Part shown: positions 45,023-54,361 of the stretch, piece after piece
Position numbering within the stretch: position 1 is the first letter of the stretch
Layout of the letters: each line of letters starts with the position of its first letter
Assembly (NCBI RefSeq): GCF_003461245.1
Contig: NZ_QTWS01000006.1
Span: 68,985 to 132,984 of the forward strand
Length of the DNA: 64,000 bases
From: Blautia sp. AF19-10LB
Lineage (GTDB): Bacteria > Bacillota > Clostridia > Lachnospirales > Lachnospiraceae
Direction: 5' to 3'
Notes under the pieces: generated by a model
Seen by the model: the letters and a program-made list of their open reading frames with translations, nothing else
Databases searched by the model: none
What the model was told of the DNA's origin: nothing
Program-made: the position numbers and the translations under genes

Positions 45023-46564
45023 TTATTTCTTATTCTGCTCCTGCATGATCGAAGCCATAATACGTTCCTGTGTTGCCTCTTCGGCACTGAGTTCGCCTGC
45101 CAGACGGCCCTCACTCATAACGTAGATACGGTCACACATACCAAGAAGCTCCGGCATTTCGGATGAGATCATGATAACTGATTTTCCATCTTCTACCATT
45201 TTGTTGATCAGGCAATAGATATCGTATTTTGCACCTACATCGATGCCTCGTGTCGGCTCATCCAGAATCAGGATATCCGGTTCTGTAAACATCCATTTGC
45301 CGAGAAGTGCTTTCTGCTGGTTACCACCGGAAAGGTTGCCGATCTTCTGCTCATTGGAAGGAGTCTTGGTTCCCATTTCCTTTGTCATCTCATCAGCCAG
45401 GTGCACTTCCAGATCTGTGTTGATCACGCCCTTTTCACAGACTTTGGAAAGTCGTGCAAGCGTTGTATTAAATCGAATAGATTCTCCGAGGATCACACCG
45501 TTTGTCTTACGATCTTCTGTTACATAGGCAAGACCATGACGGATCGCATCACGCGGATTCTTGAGGTTTACTTTTTCTCCCTTGATATAGAGTTCACCAC
45601 TGATGTTGCTTCCGTAGCTCTTTCCGAATACGGACATTGCAAACTCAGTACGTCCTGCACCCTGCAGTCCGGAGAAACCAATAACCTCGCCTTTATGTAC
45701 TTTACAGGAAATATTGTTATCTACGACTTTTTCCGGATAAAGCGGATGATGTACGGTCCAGTTCTTTACTTCCAGCATGACATCTTTGCTGATGTTATGC
45801 TTTCTGGCCGGATAACGGTCATCCATGGAACGGCCAACCATACCTTTGATGATACGGTCTTCGCTTAAGTCATCTACGCCCTTTGTCAGTGTTTCGATCG
45901 TTGTACCATCTCGGATGATCGTACAGCGGTCTGCACAATAGATGATCTCATTCAGTTTATGTGTGATGATGATAGAGGTAAGACCGTTTTTCTTGAATTC
46001 CATCAGAAGATCCAGAAGCATCTTGGCATCTTCATCATTCAGAGAAGAGGTAGGCTCATCCAGGATCAGAAGTTTAACCTTCTTGGAAAATGCCTTGGCG
46101 ATCTCTACCAGCTGCTGTTTACCTGTTCCGATATCTTTGATCAGCGTCTGTGCAGATTCATGGAGTCCAACCTGAGCCATGTGTTTTTCTGCTTCACTGT
46201 ATGTTTTGTCCCAGTCAATGCTACCTCTTTTATTCTTAATCTCGTTTCCGAGAAACATATTCTCTCCGATAGAAAGCAACGGAATCAGTGCAAGTTCCTG
46301 ATGAATAATGACGATACCTTTCGCTTCACTGTCGTTCAGGTTTTTAAACTTACATTCCTCGCCTTCATAGGTAACGGTACCTGTATAACTTCCATATGGA
46401 TACTGACCACTTAATACGTTCATCAGTGTGGATTTTCCCGCACCGTTTTCACCGATCAGCGCGTGAATCTCTCCTCGCTGGACCTCAAGATTTACATTGT
46501 CCAGAGCTTTGACACCGGGGAACTCCTTCGTAATGTGATCCATTACTAAAATATTGTCTGCCAA
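45023..46564 (-). CDS. gguA: Multiple-monosaccharide ABC transporter ATPase
   Basis: The 513-residue protein has two ABC domains. The first has GENGAGKSTLMNVLSG, the second keeps SGGNQQK and an altered Walker A (GLQGAGRTEF), the usual asymmetry of sugar ATPases. The stretch YPYGSYTGTVTYEGEE and HQELALIPLLSIGENMFLGNE is characteristic of GguA. The start is best taken as TTG at 46562-46564: AAAGGGGGC lies 7 bases before it and the product then reads MADNILVMDHITKEF. An ATG at 46600 has no ribosome site, and the ATG at VMDH lies too far in. Confidence 0.92.
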   Translation of the reverse strand: MADNILVMDHITKEFPGVKALDNVNLEVQRGEIHALIGENGAGKSTLMNVLSGQYPYGSYTGTVTYEGEECKFKNLNDSEAKGIVIIHQELALIPLLSIGENMFLGNEIKNKRGSIDWDKTYSEAEKHMAQVGLHESAQTLIKDIGTGKQQLVEIAKAFSKKVKLLILDEPTSSLNDEDAKMLLDLLMEFKKNGLTSIIITHKLNEIIYCADRCTIIRDGTTIETLTKGVDDLSEDRIIKGMVGRSMDDRYPARKHNISKDVMLEVKNWTVHHPLYPEKVVDNNISCKVHKGEVIGFSGLQGAGRTEFAMSVFGKSYGSNISGELYIKGEKVNLKNPRDAIRHGLAYVTEDRKTNGVILGESIRFNTTLARLSKVCEKGVINTDLEVHLADEMTKEMGTKTPSNEQKIGNLSGGNQQKALLGKWMFTEPDILILDEPTRGIDVGAKYDIYCLINKMVEDGKSVIMISSEMPELLGMCDRIYVMSEGRLAGELSAEEATQERIMASIMQEQNKK

Positions 46565-46589
46565 AATGGCGCCCCCTTTCAAAAAGATC

Positions 46590-46611
46590 GGGCGGGGCAT
46601 TCACCCCGCCC
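46590..46611 (-). terminator. Attenuating hairpin between chvE and gguA
   Basis: GGGCGGGG (46590-46597) pairs with CCCCGCCC (46604-46611); on the minus strand GATCTTTTT follows. It probably leaves chvE mRNA more abundant than that of the ATPase and permease. Confidence 0.75.
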
Positions 46612-46664
46612 ATTTAATTCAAGTTCTATGTTTTTTGTTGATAGTTACTGGCTCTGCGGAAGTA

Positions 46665-47795
46665 TCAGCCTGCTGGATGAAGGTATCCGTCATCGTCCTG
46701 TGTGTAGTATCCTGTGTCAACAAGTTCTTCTTTCATGTTGTCTTTGGTTACAACTGTAGGAACAAGCAGGAAGGATGGGCATTTGTTTCCATCAGATGTT
46801 TCATAGGATTCTGTATCATATGCACAATCGAAATCCCAGCCAGAGTTTGTGATCAGAGATTCATCAATTGTGTCACCTTTCAGCATTGCTTCTGCAAGGT
46901 CAAGTGTTACGACTGCTTCGTTTGCAACTGCTTTGTAAACGGTCATGGACTGTTTTCCGTCAACGATGTTTGCAAGGTTTGCTTCGTCACCGTCCTGTCC
47001 TGTGATCAGAACGTCATTTTTGCCTGCATAGTCAGACTCGATCGCCTGTGTAACACCAAGTGCTGTAGAGTCATTGGAGCAAAGAGCTACATCAAGCTGT
47101 GTTCCGTCTGCATAGTAGGAAGCGAGGATGTTCTGCATTCTTTCGAGAGCTGTCTGTGTATCCCACTGAGCTGTTGCAACAGAGTCGAAATCTGTCTGTC
47201 CGGAAACTACGTTTAATGTTCCTGCATCCAGATAAGGTTTCAGAGTATCGTAAGCACCGTTGAAGAAGTATCCAGCGTTGTTATCTGCCGGGTCACCTGC
47301 TGTGAACTCGATGTTGTAAGTTTTGTCACCTGCATTGTCAAGATCCAGAGTATCGATTACGTACTGTCCCTGAAGAGTACCTACTGTGTAGTTATCGAAG
47401 GAAATATAGTAGGAAACTGCATCGGATTTGATCAGACGGTCATAAGAAATAACCGGGATTCCAGCATCTTTAGCTTCATCCATAACTGTGTTAAGTGCTT
47501 CACCATCGATAGCTGCAACTACCAGAAGGTCAACTCCATCGGAGATCAGGTTCTGGATATCATTTACCTGACGGTCTGTTTCGTTGTCGGAGTATGTCAG
47601 CTCTACATCATAGCCAGCTGCTTTGAACTGTTCTTCCAGATAAGAACCATCTCTGTTCCAACGCTCCAGAGACTGTGTCGGCATGGAAATTCCGATCTTT
47701 CCGCCGCCTGCTGCATCATCAGAAGCAAATGCAGGAACTGCACAGGATGTGATTGCCATTGCTGCTGCCATCGCTAAAACTAATTTTTTCTTCAT
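46665..47795 (-). CDS. chvE: Multiple-monosaccharide-binding protein
   Basis: The 376-residue protein fits the ChvE branch of sugar-binding proteins: KIGISMPTQSLERWNRDGSYL, NETDRQVNDIQNLISDGVDLLVVAAIDGEAL, VISYDRLIKSDAVSYYISFDN and ITGQDGDEANLANIVDGKQSMTVYKAV. A lipobox ITSC gives Cys18, but a signal-peptidase I site (AFAS) follows it, so anchoring is uncertain. GGGAGGT precedes the ATG. It is the first gene of the chvE-gguA-gguB operon and lies behind a well-formed promoter with an operator-like palindrome. Confidence 0.92.
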   Translation of the reverse strand: MKKKLVLAMAAAMAITSCAVPAFASDDAAGGGKIGISMPTQSLERWNRDGSYLEEQFKAAGYDVELTYSDNETDRQVNDIQNLISDGVDLLVVAAIDGEALNTVMDEAKDAGIPVISYDRLIKSDAVSYYISFDNYTVGTLQGQYVIDTLDLDNAGDKTYNIEFTAGDPADNNAGYFFNGAYDTLKPYLDAGTLNVVSGQTDFDSVATAQWDTQTALERMQNILASYYADGTQLDVALCSNDSTALGVTQAIESDYAGKNDVLITGQDGDEANLANIVDGKQSMTVYKAVANEAVVTLDLAEAMLKGDTIDESLITNSGWDFDCAYDTESYETSDGNKCPSFLLVPTVVTKDNMKEELVDTGYYTQDDDGYLHPAG

Positions 47796-47827
47796 AAGAA
47801 ACCTCCCATTTTTTATTCGTTCTTATT

Positions 47828-47884
47828 AGCTATTTCGTATAGCTTTTTGATGAGATTATAATACCATATGGATATATTAAACAA
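47828..47884 (-). promoter_or_regulatory. Promoter and possible operator of chvE
   Basis: On the minus strand TTGTTT (47879-47884) and TATAAT (47855-47860) are 18 bases apart. Just downstream lies AGCTAT-N5-ATAGCT (47828-47844), a perfect dyad near the transcription start that could be bound by a repressor. Confidence 0.65.
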
Positions 47885-47924
47885 AATGGACTGTTTTTTG
47901 ATGCACCTTTCAATTTTTGCGAAA

Positions 47925-47957
47925 AAAATATCCAGATGGGACTCATCTGGATATTTT
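47925..47957. terminator. Terminator after the chorismate mutase-shikimate kinase gene
   Basis: AAAATATCCAGATG (47925-47938) is complementary to CATCTGGATATTTT (47944-47957); on the minus strand a run of T follows. Confidence 0.9.
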
Positions 47958-48024
47958 AGTAAAATCTTTATAAATGATAGTAAAATTATGCTATTGACAG
48001 GGAGTTGTATGCTATTTTGCTGCC

Positions 48025-48816
48025 TTATTTACTCTCTGCATCCAGGGCGCGGAGGCTGTGTACGAGTTCTTCGCAGATCTCCAGCTTGTCCTTGCCATCT
48101 GTCTCGATCACGATGTCAGAAGCAGCTTCGTATTTCTCGCGGCGTTTCTCCATCAGGTCTGCGATGAAATCAACGTTTTTGTTGCCCTCAAGGAGCGGTC
48201 TGTCGTGATTGTCCTTGACACGGTTCAGGATTGTCTCCGGTTTTGCGGTAAGGAGAACGACACGTCCGTTCTTCTTCATCTCAACAACGTTGCGCTCTCT
48301 CATCGGAACACCACCGCCGCAGGAGATGACAACGTTTTTCCTGGACTGCATCTCGATCAGCAGTTCTGTCTCCAGATTGCGGAAGTATTCTTCTCCATAG
48401 GTCTCGAAGATATCGGAGATGGACATTCCCTCTCTCTCCGCGATGATCTGATCCATCTCAACAACTTCCATGGCAAAAACTGTCCGGAGAAAATCAGAGA
48501 TTGTAGATTTGCCGGCTCCCATGAAACCGATCAGCACGATATTGTAATCAAACAGTTTACGTGCCTGGATCTTCTTGCTGTTTCTGGTGATCTCCTCAAA
48601 TACTGCGTCTACTTCGTTCTTATGACGCTTGCCTTCCATTCTTCTGGCAAGCCATTCCTTCTGTTTTGCCTCCTGCTCCGGCTGGAGGATCGGGATATCG
48701 TTGGCTTCCTTGTAAACCATGATATCCTCTACAATTCTGTTACGCATGAGCAGTGCATCCAGAAGGATCTCGTCACACTGTCCCAGGCTCTCTCTAAGTA
48801 CATCTAACTGGCTCAT
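48025..48816 (-). CDS. aroK: Chorismate mutase-shikimate kinase fusion
   Basis: The 263-residue protein has an N-terminal AroQ-like all-helical chorismate mutase domain (about 1-85; LRESLGQCDEILLDALLMRNRIVEDIMVYKE) and a C-terminal shikimate kinase (about 90-263) with Walker A GFMGAGKST, EMDQIIAEREGMSISDIF, SCGGGVPMRER and DRPLL. So one chain acts before and after the EPSP and chorismate steps. Both halves look intact, although mutase activity rests on a few residues (Arg, Lys, Glu) that I place only by pattern. It is monocistronic. GAGGAAAC precedes the start. Confidence 0.88.
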   Translation of the reverse strand: MSQLDVLRESLGQCDEILLDALLMRNRIVEDIMVYKEANDIPILQPEQEAKQKEWLARRMEGKRHKNEVDAVFEEITRNSKKIQARKLFDYNIVLIGFMGAGKSTISDFLRTVFAMEVVEMDQIIAEREGMSISDIFETYGEEYFRNLETELLIEMQSRKNVVISCGGGVPMRERNVVEMKKNGRVVLLTAKPETILNRVKDNHDRPLLEGNKNVDFIADLMEKRREKYEAASDIVIETDGKDKLEICEELVHSLRALDAESK

Positions 48817-48956
48817 ATCGTTTCCTCTTTTCCGTTCACCTCTGTTATCTATTCTATATTCTGCAAAATGGAATTCTTTTCCGTGAACAATTTCGTCCTT
48901 TTATTATAACAGCTATTTAACGCTTTAACAATATGAAGTGCGAATTTTATTCCAGT

Positions 48957-51272
48957 TTATTCTGCATTTTTGAGAGCTTCGCCCATAGGAACTTTGCGGA
49001 TCCTTCTGTATTCCAGCAGCGCAACGATACCATAGGTCACAAATCCTGCTGCAAACATCTGCACATAGATCATCGGGTCGATCCATAAGGCAATCCAGCC
49101 GGAAATACTCTGCAGCATCATTTCCCTGAACAGGACTTCCATCACGGTCGCCTCGATCGGCAGACTGATGAGAAGGCACAGGATGACTACGATCGATGTG
49201 GACATGATGTACAGCCTGCTGATCTCTCCGTTCGTGTAACCAAGGATCTTTGTCATGGAGATGGACTGTGCGTTTTTTTCGATGATGATCTTGGACAGGA
49301 GATAGATCAGGATCATATAGATTGCGATCGCAAAGCCGTTGACCAGCCCCATCATGCTTCCCATTGATACATTCAGCTGTCTGGAAATCTTTGTCAATGC
49401 ATCCAGATCTATCACGGAACCAATGTAGCTGCTGTCGATATCCGTAATCTCTGAGTTGCTGAAATAGCCACTGAAATAATCATCTCCCAGATCAAACATC
49501 TGATTCAGTTCATCCTGCGGCATAAAGATACAGAGACCTCCATTGTAATCATAGATCCCGCCGATTCCGAATGTATACTCATCATCTTCATATTTTTCTT
49601 TGAGGGTGATCGTGTCTCCCGGCTTCAGCAAAAACTTATCTGCATATGCCTGTGAGATATAAACTCCATCCGAAAAATCCGCATCGATATACTTACTGTC
49701 ATCATGAATGCCATAAAGAGACACTTCTTCGCTCTTATATTTGCCCGGAAGCGTATTCAGTGAATAGGCACTGAATTCTTCCGCATCTTCATTATCCGTT
49801 TCCGTATCACGTGAAAAAAGAAGCATGTCCAGCATACTTTCCAGTTTATTGCTGCCTCCCATCACACTGACCGGCACAGACAACATATACTGGTATTTTG
49901 CCAGCATATTGTTCTGGATCTCCATCTGATAATGATCCAGTGCGGACGGAAGCAGAAGCCCGAACATCAGAAGCAGGTTTGCAAAAACGATTCCCACAAA
50001 AAGCACCAGATAGTTGCTGATATTCTGGAAGATCACACGCAGACGAAATCTGTGGAAGATCTTGAGTTTCGAGCTTAAATAAAGGGCTCTTTTCTGTTTT
50101 CTGGTGGACAGATCCCTTCGAAGGAATTTGAGCGGGGAAAGCTTCAGCTTATGATGCAGGATTGCATAGTTGACCACAAACATGATCACCACAGGAACCA
50201 CAGTTGTCAGAAGAAACGCTTCTGCATTCCAGATCGTCACATAAGTCGGAAGGCTGTAGCTTCCATAATACATACCGGCGCAGACATCTTTGAACGCCGT
50301 ATATCCCAGAATATTTCCGATCAGTGCACCGATGAGTGTCACAATGACAGGAAGTGTCATATAATGCTGGGCCAGCTCGCCTCTGGTATAACCGGATGCC
50401 CGGAGTGTTCCGATGACACCGGCCTCTTTGGCGATCGTATTGCTGGTTGTGATGCCAAATACAAATGCCATGATCACAATGATGATATACAGAAGCATGA
50501 CCATCATTGCCTTATCGCTTCCCATATCGTCACCGGTAAAAATGATCGCCTGATTCTGATACTGTGGAACAAAATTTTCCAGTGTGACTACTTTTCCCAT
50601 TGCCTTCATCAGATCTTCGGAAACATCTTTTTCCTCAATCTCGCTCTGTGGCTTTTCATTGTAAGTCCAGGCATAGTTATACTGGAGTTTGTCCTGATCG
50701 AGAGTGTCAAACTCTTCCTCCGTTACCAGACCAACGCCAAATTTTACCGCATCAAACATTGTGTCGCTGTTGTTCTGAAACAGGCAGCTGTAATCGGAAA
50801 GTGCAACGAGCCCTGTGACCGTCCAGGATTTTGTTCCATCCTCCAGCGTATCTCCGATCTTCAGGTCATTGTTATCCGCATACATACGGTCGATTGCGAT
50901 CTCGCCTGTTTTTTCTGCCAGCTTGCCGTCCATCAGGCAGACTTTGTTGACATCTGTACGGTTCTTGAAGAAACGCATCGTACTGCCATTGGTGAGAGTA
51001 TCTTCTATATAATAGTTCTCATAGACTTTGACGCCTTTTTCTTCGATCGCTTCGCGCTGTCCACGGTACAGCCGCTCTCCGGTGCGGAAGTTTCCATCTT
51101 CGATGTTGTATTTTTCAAATCCCTCATTGTATGCCTGGATCATACTGCCATCTGCAACCAGGAAACCGGATACCATTCCGATCGTCGTAACCATCAGGAT
51201 AAACACGACCAGATATTTGCCGAATTCCCCTTTGAGTTCACGGGGGATCCTTTTTCTCAGAGGATTTTTCAT
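48957..51272 (-). CDS. FtsX-family ABC transporter permease
   Basis: The 771-residue protein has one membrane helix near the N-terminus (about 17-40), a large extracellular MacB-like domain, three helices with an FtsX signature near 260-380 (VFGITTSNTIAKEAGVIGTLRASGYTRGEL), a second extracellular domain, and a final trio of helices at about 640-760 (ITKILGYTNGEISRLYI). This double-FtsX layout is that of large ABC exporters for lipids, peptides or drugs. It lies 12 bases after its ATPase gene. The substrate is unknown; no kinase or peptide gene lies beside it. Confidence 0.9.
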   Translation of the reverse strand: MKNPLRKRIPRELKGEFGKYLVVFILMVTTIGMVSGFLVADGSMIQAYNEGFEKYNIEDGNFRTGERLYRGQREAIEEKGVKVYENYYIEDTLTNGSTMRFFKNRTDVNKVCLMDGKLAEKTGEIAIDRMYADNNDLKIGDTLEDGTKSWTVTGLVALSDYSCLFQNNSDTMFDAVKFGVGLVTEEEFDTLDQDKLQYNYAWTYNEKPQSEIEEKDVSEDLMKAMGKVVTLENFVPQYQNQAIIFTGDDMGSDKAMMVMLLYIIIVIMAFVFGITTSNTIAKEAGVIGTLRASGYTRGELAQHYMTLPVIVTLIGALIGNILGYTAFKDVCAGMYYGSYSLPTYVTIWNAEAFLLTTVVPVVIMFVVNYAILHHKLKLSPLKFLRRDLSTRKQKRALYLSSKLKIFHRFRLRVIFQNISNYLVLFVGIVFANLLLMFGLLLPSALDHYQMEIQNNMLAKYQYMLSVPVSVMGGSNKLESMLDMLLFSRDTETDNEDAEEFSAYSLNTLPGKYKSEEVSLYGIHDDSKYIDADFSDGVYISQAYADKFLLKPGDTITLKEKYEDDEYTFGIGGIYDYNGGLCIFMPQDELNQMFDLGDDYFSGYFSNSEITDIDSSYIGSVIDLDALTKISRQLNVSMGSMMGLVNGFAIAIYMILIYLLSKIIIEKNAQSISMTKILGYTNGEISRLYIMSTSIVVILCLLISLPIEATVMEVLFREMMLQSISGWIALWIDPMIYVQMFAAGFVTYGIVALLEYRRIRKVPMGEALKNAE

Positions 51273-51284
51273 GATACCGCCTCC

Positions 51285-51983
51285 TTACCAGTCAAGATCC
51301 ATTGCCGGGATCTTATGTTCATTCTGATAATTCTTACGTATCATGCCATCACGCAGTTTAACTACACGGTCTGCCATATCCTTGATCGCATCGTTGTGCG
51401 TTACCATGATGACGGTATTGCCGTATTTCTGATTAACAGTCTCGATCAGTTTCAGGATCTCCTTGGAAGTATTGTAATCCAGTGCTCCTGTAGGCTCATC
51501 ACAGAGCAGGATATCCGGATTCTTTACGATGGCACGTCCAATCGCAGTTCTCTGCTGCTGTCCGCCGGAAAGCTGGTTCGGAAGTTTCCTCTGGTGCTCA
51601 TAGAGTCCAAGTGTATGCAGAAGCTCGTCCACATCCAGTGCCCGGTCACTCAAATATGCCCCAACTTCGATATTTTCACGGACAGTCAGATTCGGTATCA
51701 GATTATACATCTGAAAGATGTATCCCAGATGCTTCCGCCTGTACTGGGAAAGTTTCTTTTCTTTCATATCTGCCAGTTTCTCACCTTCAATGGAAATGCT
51801 TCCTGCATCTACGCTCTCGATCCCGCCAATGATATTCAGAAGCGTGGATTTGCCGGAACCGGATGGACCCAGAAGCACACAAAATTCTCCTTTTTCAATA
51901 TCCAGATCCAGACCCTTGAGGACATCTACCCTGCTGTCCCCGGAGCCAAATGATTTCCTGATATCCCTTATTTCCAAAAACAT
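51285..51983 (-). CDS. ABC transporter ATPase, LolD/MacB type
   Basis: The 232-residue protein has Walker [13 protein letters not shown], the Q-loop [14 protein letters not shown], signature [14 protein letters not shown], Walker [13 protein letters not shown] and H-loop VMVTHND. This set marks ATPases that work with FtsX-type permeases such as the one downstream. The gene leads a two-gene operon. The promoter has two dyads that overlap it (see 52006-52062), so its expression is likely inducible. The start has GGAGACTAT upstream. Confidence 0.94.
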   Translation of the reverse strand: MFLEIRDIRKSFGSGDSRVDVLKGLDLDIEKGEFCVLLGPSGSGKSTLLNIIGGIESVDAGSISIEGEKLADMKEKKLSQYRRKHLGYIFQMYNLIPNLTVRENIEVGAYLSDRALDVDELLHTLGLYEHQRKLPNQLSGGQQQRTAIGRAIVKNPDILLCDEPTGALDYNTSKEILKLIETVNQKYGNTVIMVTHNDAIKDMADRVVKLRDGMIRKNYQNEHKIPAMDLDW

Positions 51984-52005
51984 AATAGTCTCCTTTTCAT
52001 ACTCT

Positions 52006-52062
52006 GTTATAGTGGTATAACACTGTTACTATTATGTTAGTTTAAACTATCCAGGTTGTCAA
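52006..52062 (-). promoter_or_regulatory. Operator-rich promoter of the FtsX exporter
   Basis: On the minus strand TTGACA (52057-52062) and TAACAT (52034-52039) are 17 bases apart. TAGTTTAAACTA (52038-52049), a perfect 12-bp palindrome, overlaps the -10 and fills part of the spacer; GTTATA-N4-TATAAC (52006-52021) lies just past the -10. This suits control by a repressor of the TetR, PadR or GntR kind encoded elsewhere. Confidence 0.7.
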
Positions 52063-52159
52063 CTTGTGGAGTTTATTATGAAAAACTTTCTCAATAGTGC
52101 TGAATTCAGGCAACTTTTGCACCACCAGTTCTTCTTTTGAGATATGTAATACAAAAAAT

Positions 52160-52199
52160 AATCCCCTCAGACAACCGATTACGGTCATCCAAGGGGATT
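52160..52199 (-). terminator. Terminator after the secreted-protein gene
   Basis: AATCCCCT (52160-52167) pairs with AGGGGATT (52192-52199); ATTTTTTG follows on the minus strand. Confidence 0.8.
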
Positions 52200-52234
52200 G
52201 AATTCACTTCATTAATATGAAACCTCTGAACTAA

Positions 52235-52843
52235 TTATTTAGCTGCCGGAGCATCAGAGATGATGGAGAACAGAGAAATGTCTTCCAGAGTGATTGTAAC
52301 TGTGTGGTTCTCTAAATCGATATCTTCTGCCGGAATCTCAACGATTTCCCAGAGTCCTGTTTTTGCATTGTAAGCCAGAACTTTGAGTCCTGTTAAGTCT
52401 TTTGTAAGGTTCTGAACAGTAAGAGTTACTTTGTATTTACCATCCTCTGTTTTTTCGATAGTTACATCAGAGTTCTCATCTTCTGTCAGGGAGTAGAATG
52501 CTGTTACGAATTCTGTTCCTTCAAGTTTTTCAGCGATCTCTAAGAGATTTGCTTTCTGATCTTCTGTCAGATTAGCGTTTGCAGTTGTTTCTTCTTTTGC
52601 TGCTGCGATGAAATCTTTCATTACATCTGTGCCTTTGTTTACATCAACAACTGCGCCCGGAAGAACTGTGTAAGTTTTGGAAATTTCCTGGTAAATAGGT
52701 GTAGTTGTATCTACAACTGCAACTTTGTAACCGTCTGCTTTACCAGTCTTGTCGATACTTCCTGCTGCCATTGCAGTAACTGCAGAAGTAACTACTACTG
52801 CTGCTGCAACAACACATGCCATGATACGTTTTTTGAGCTTCAT
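52235..52843 (-). CDS. Secreted protein of unknown function, 202 residues
   Basis: The protein has a clear signal peptide (basic start, core VVAAAVVVTSAVTA, cleavage after AMA) and no anchor, so it is probably released. The mature part has a helical middle (about 70-105) and a beta-rich C-terminal half ending in a domain that resembles the WEIVEIP/ITLEDISLFSIISD pattern seen at the ends of some Lachnospiraceae secreted proteins. It has no catalytic motif I recognise. It is a single gene with AGGAGAGATG upstream and a terminator behind it. Confidence 0.7.
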   Translation of the reverse strand: MKLKKRIMACVVAAAVVVTSAVTAMAAGSIDKTGKADGYKVAVVDTTTPIYQEISKTYTVLPGAVVDVNKGTDVMKDFIAAAKEETTANANLTEDQKANLLEIAEKLEGTEFVTAFYSLTEDENSDVTIEKTEDGKYKVTLTVQNLTKDLTGLKVLAYNAKTGLWEIVEIPAEDIDLENHTVTITLEDISLFSIISDAPAAK

Positions 52844-52902
52844 CTTTCATCTCTCCTTTGGGATTTTTATTTAGATAATAGTACTTACGTGCTAACTATC
52901 TC

Positions 52903-53925
52903 TTACAACTTATTATAAAACATAGAAAGAACCAGTTTGTAAAGTGCATCATCATCTACATGATACTCGTCATAATATTCCCCTTCTACGCCCTCACCAG
53001 GAACAGTCTGTGTTTCCAGTGTACTGTTTCCTGCTGCATTCAGGAGTTTGACAAACACATCATTTCCCATATTTGTTACGGTATAAGGCTGGATATCATT
53101 CAGCATATTACCCACAAAAGAGGAATCTGTCTGTGTCTTCTCCTGAAGTTTCGGGATCAGAGCCTTCAGATAGGTCTTCTGCCGCTGCTGGCGAACCAGT
53201 GCACTCTGACTCTTGCCCGAATCTCGATAACGCAAAAATTCTTCTACATTATCGCCATTGATAACTACGGTTGCTCCTTCTTTGAAATAAGGATCGTATT
53301 CTTCCAGACTGTCATCCGGTACAACGATCTCCACATCACCTACAAGCTTCCCAATCTCGGAGATACCGCTGATGTTCATAGAATAATATCCCTGAATCGG
53401 AAGACCATGAAGAAGATTCGAAACTGCTGTTTTCATCAGTTCACAGCTTTCTTCCTTACCATCTCCATAGGCATACTGCAAGTTAATATGGTTGTCCGTC
53501 ATTCCCAGACTTATTCCTGACGGGTTAAAAACCTCAATCTCTGTAATTGTGTCACGTGGAATGGAAAGTACCTGCACCTGCTCAGTCGCCCGATCCAGAG
53601 ATACTAAATAAATAGAATCCGCCTGTCCGGCATCCAACTGACTCTCCATCTCACTGACTTCTTCTGTTGAATCAATTCCCATAAATAGGTAATTGCTCAG
53701 ATGATCATTGTAACGGTACGTCGCTCCTTCATACTCAACAGTACTCTGGTCTGATGAACTGACCGTTTCCCCCTGACTGGCACCTGTACTGGTCTTCACA
53801 ACTCCCTGTGTCTGCTTCCACAGAAAATATCCAACACACAATGCTGCCACCAGAATAATCACAATGACAACAATCACAATCCTTGCTCTACTCTGTCTCT
53901 GAGATCTTCTTCTCTTAGTCTTCAT
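52903..53925 (-). CDS. LytR-CpsA-Psr family wall-glycopolymer ligase
   Basis: LCP enzymes attach wall polymers or capsule to peptidoglycan. The 340-residue protein has one N-terminal membrane helix (about 16-36) and the extracellular LCP domain (about 75-280) with NYLFMGIDS, DSIYLVSLDRATEQVQVLSIPRDT, the arginine-rich motif RYRDSGKSQSALVRQQRQ and the acidic sites. It is the last gene of a unit with cpsD- and cpsC-like genes. It overlaps the 140-residue gene before it by 4 bases. Confidence 0.92.
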   Translation of the reverse strand: MKTKRRRSQRQSRARIVIVVIVIILVAALCVGYFLWKQTQGVVKTSTGASQGETVSSSDQSTVEYEGATYRYNDHLSNYLFMGIDSTEEVSEMESQLDAGQADSIYLVSLDRATEQVQVLSIPRDTITEIEVFNPSGISLGMTDNHINLQYAYGDGKEESCELMKTAVSNLLHGLPIQGYYSMNISGISEIGKLVGDVEIVVPDDSLEEYDPYFKEGATVVINGDNVEEFLRYRDSGKSQSALVRQQRQKTYLKALIPKLQEKTQTDSSFVGNMLNDIQPYTVTNMGNDVFVKLLNAAGNSTLETQTVPGEGVEGEYYDEYHVDDDALYKLVLSMFYNKL

Positions 53926-54344
53926 TTCTTTTCACTGTCCCCGGACGCTGTATTACTCTTATCAGCATTCTGTGTCTCACTGTCCTTGGACTCTGAAGAT
54001 TTGTCTGTATCAGAAGTCTTGTCTTCCTCTGAAGTCTTATCAGTATCCGAAGATTTCGCTTTATTTGTCGCTGCTTCCTGCTTCTGTTTGGAAGTATCAG
54101 CAGTTCCTGTGCTGTCTTCTTCACCTGCTTCTTCTTTGAGTTCAGACGCATGTTCCTTTACAGTTTCATAATTGTCAATTCCTGTCTCCTGCTTCTCTGA
54201 CAGTTTCTGCAGACGTTCTGATTCCTGCTTCATTTCCTTGCGGTTTGTCAGTAACAGTCCTCCAAGAACCACAATCAACGCAATACAAATGATCACCAGA
54301 ATAATATTTGTAAATTTACTATTTCTTCTACTGTTCCAGCTCAC
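53922..54344 (-). CDS. Small membrane protein with Ser/Asp/Lys-rich tail
   Basis: The 140-residue protein has one membrane helix near the start (about 13-34, TNIILVIICIALIVVLGGLLL), a short coiled-coil-like part (about 38-68) and a low-complexity tail of Ser, Asp, Thr, Glu and Lys to the end. The tail would lie outside the cell. It resembles no named family that I recall. It lies between cpsD-like and LCP genes and overlaps the LCP start by 4 bases, so it probably works in the same envelope process. Confidence 0.75.
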   Translation of the reverse strand: MSWNSRRNSKFTNIILVIICIALIVVLGGLLLTNRKEMKQESERLQKLSEKQETGIDNYETVKEHASELKEEAGEEDSTGTADTSKQKQEAATNKAKSSDTDKTSEEDKTSDTDKSSESKDSETQNADKSNTASGDSEKK

Positions 54345-54361
54345 TTCTAACCTGCTTTCTT

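Noticed and set aside
50151..51953. Open frame of 600 codons opposite the FtsX permease and its ATPase
   Set aside because: It runs across two real genes on the other strand, has a low-complexity His/Ile/Cys-rich product, and has no ribosome site.
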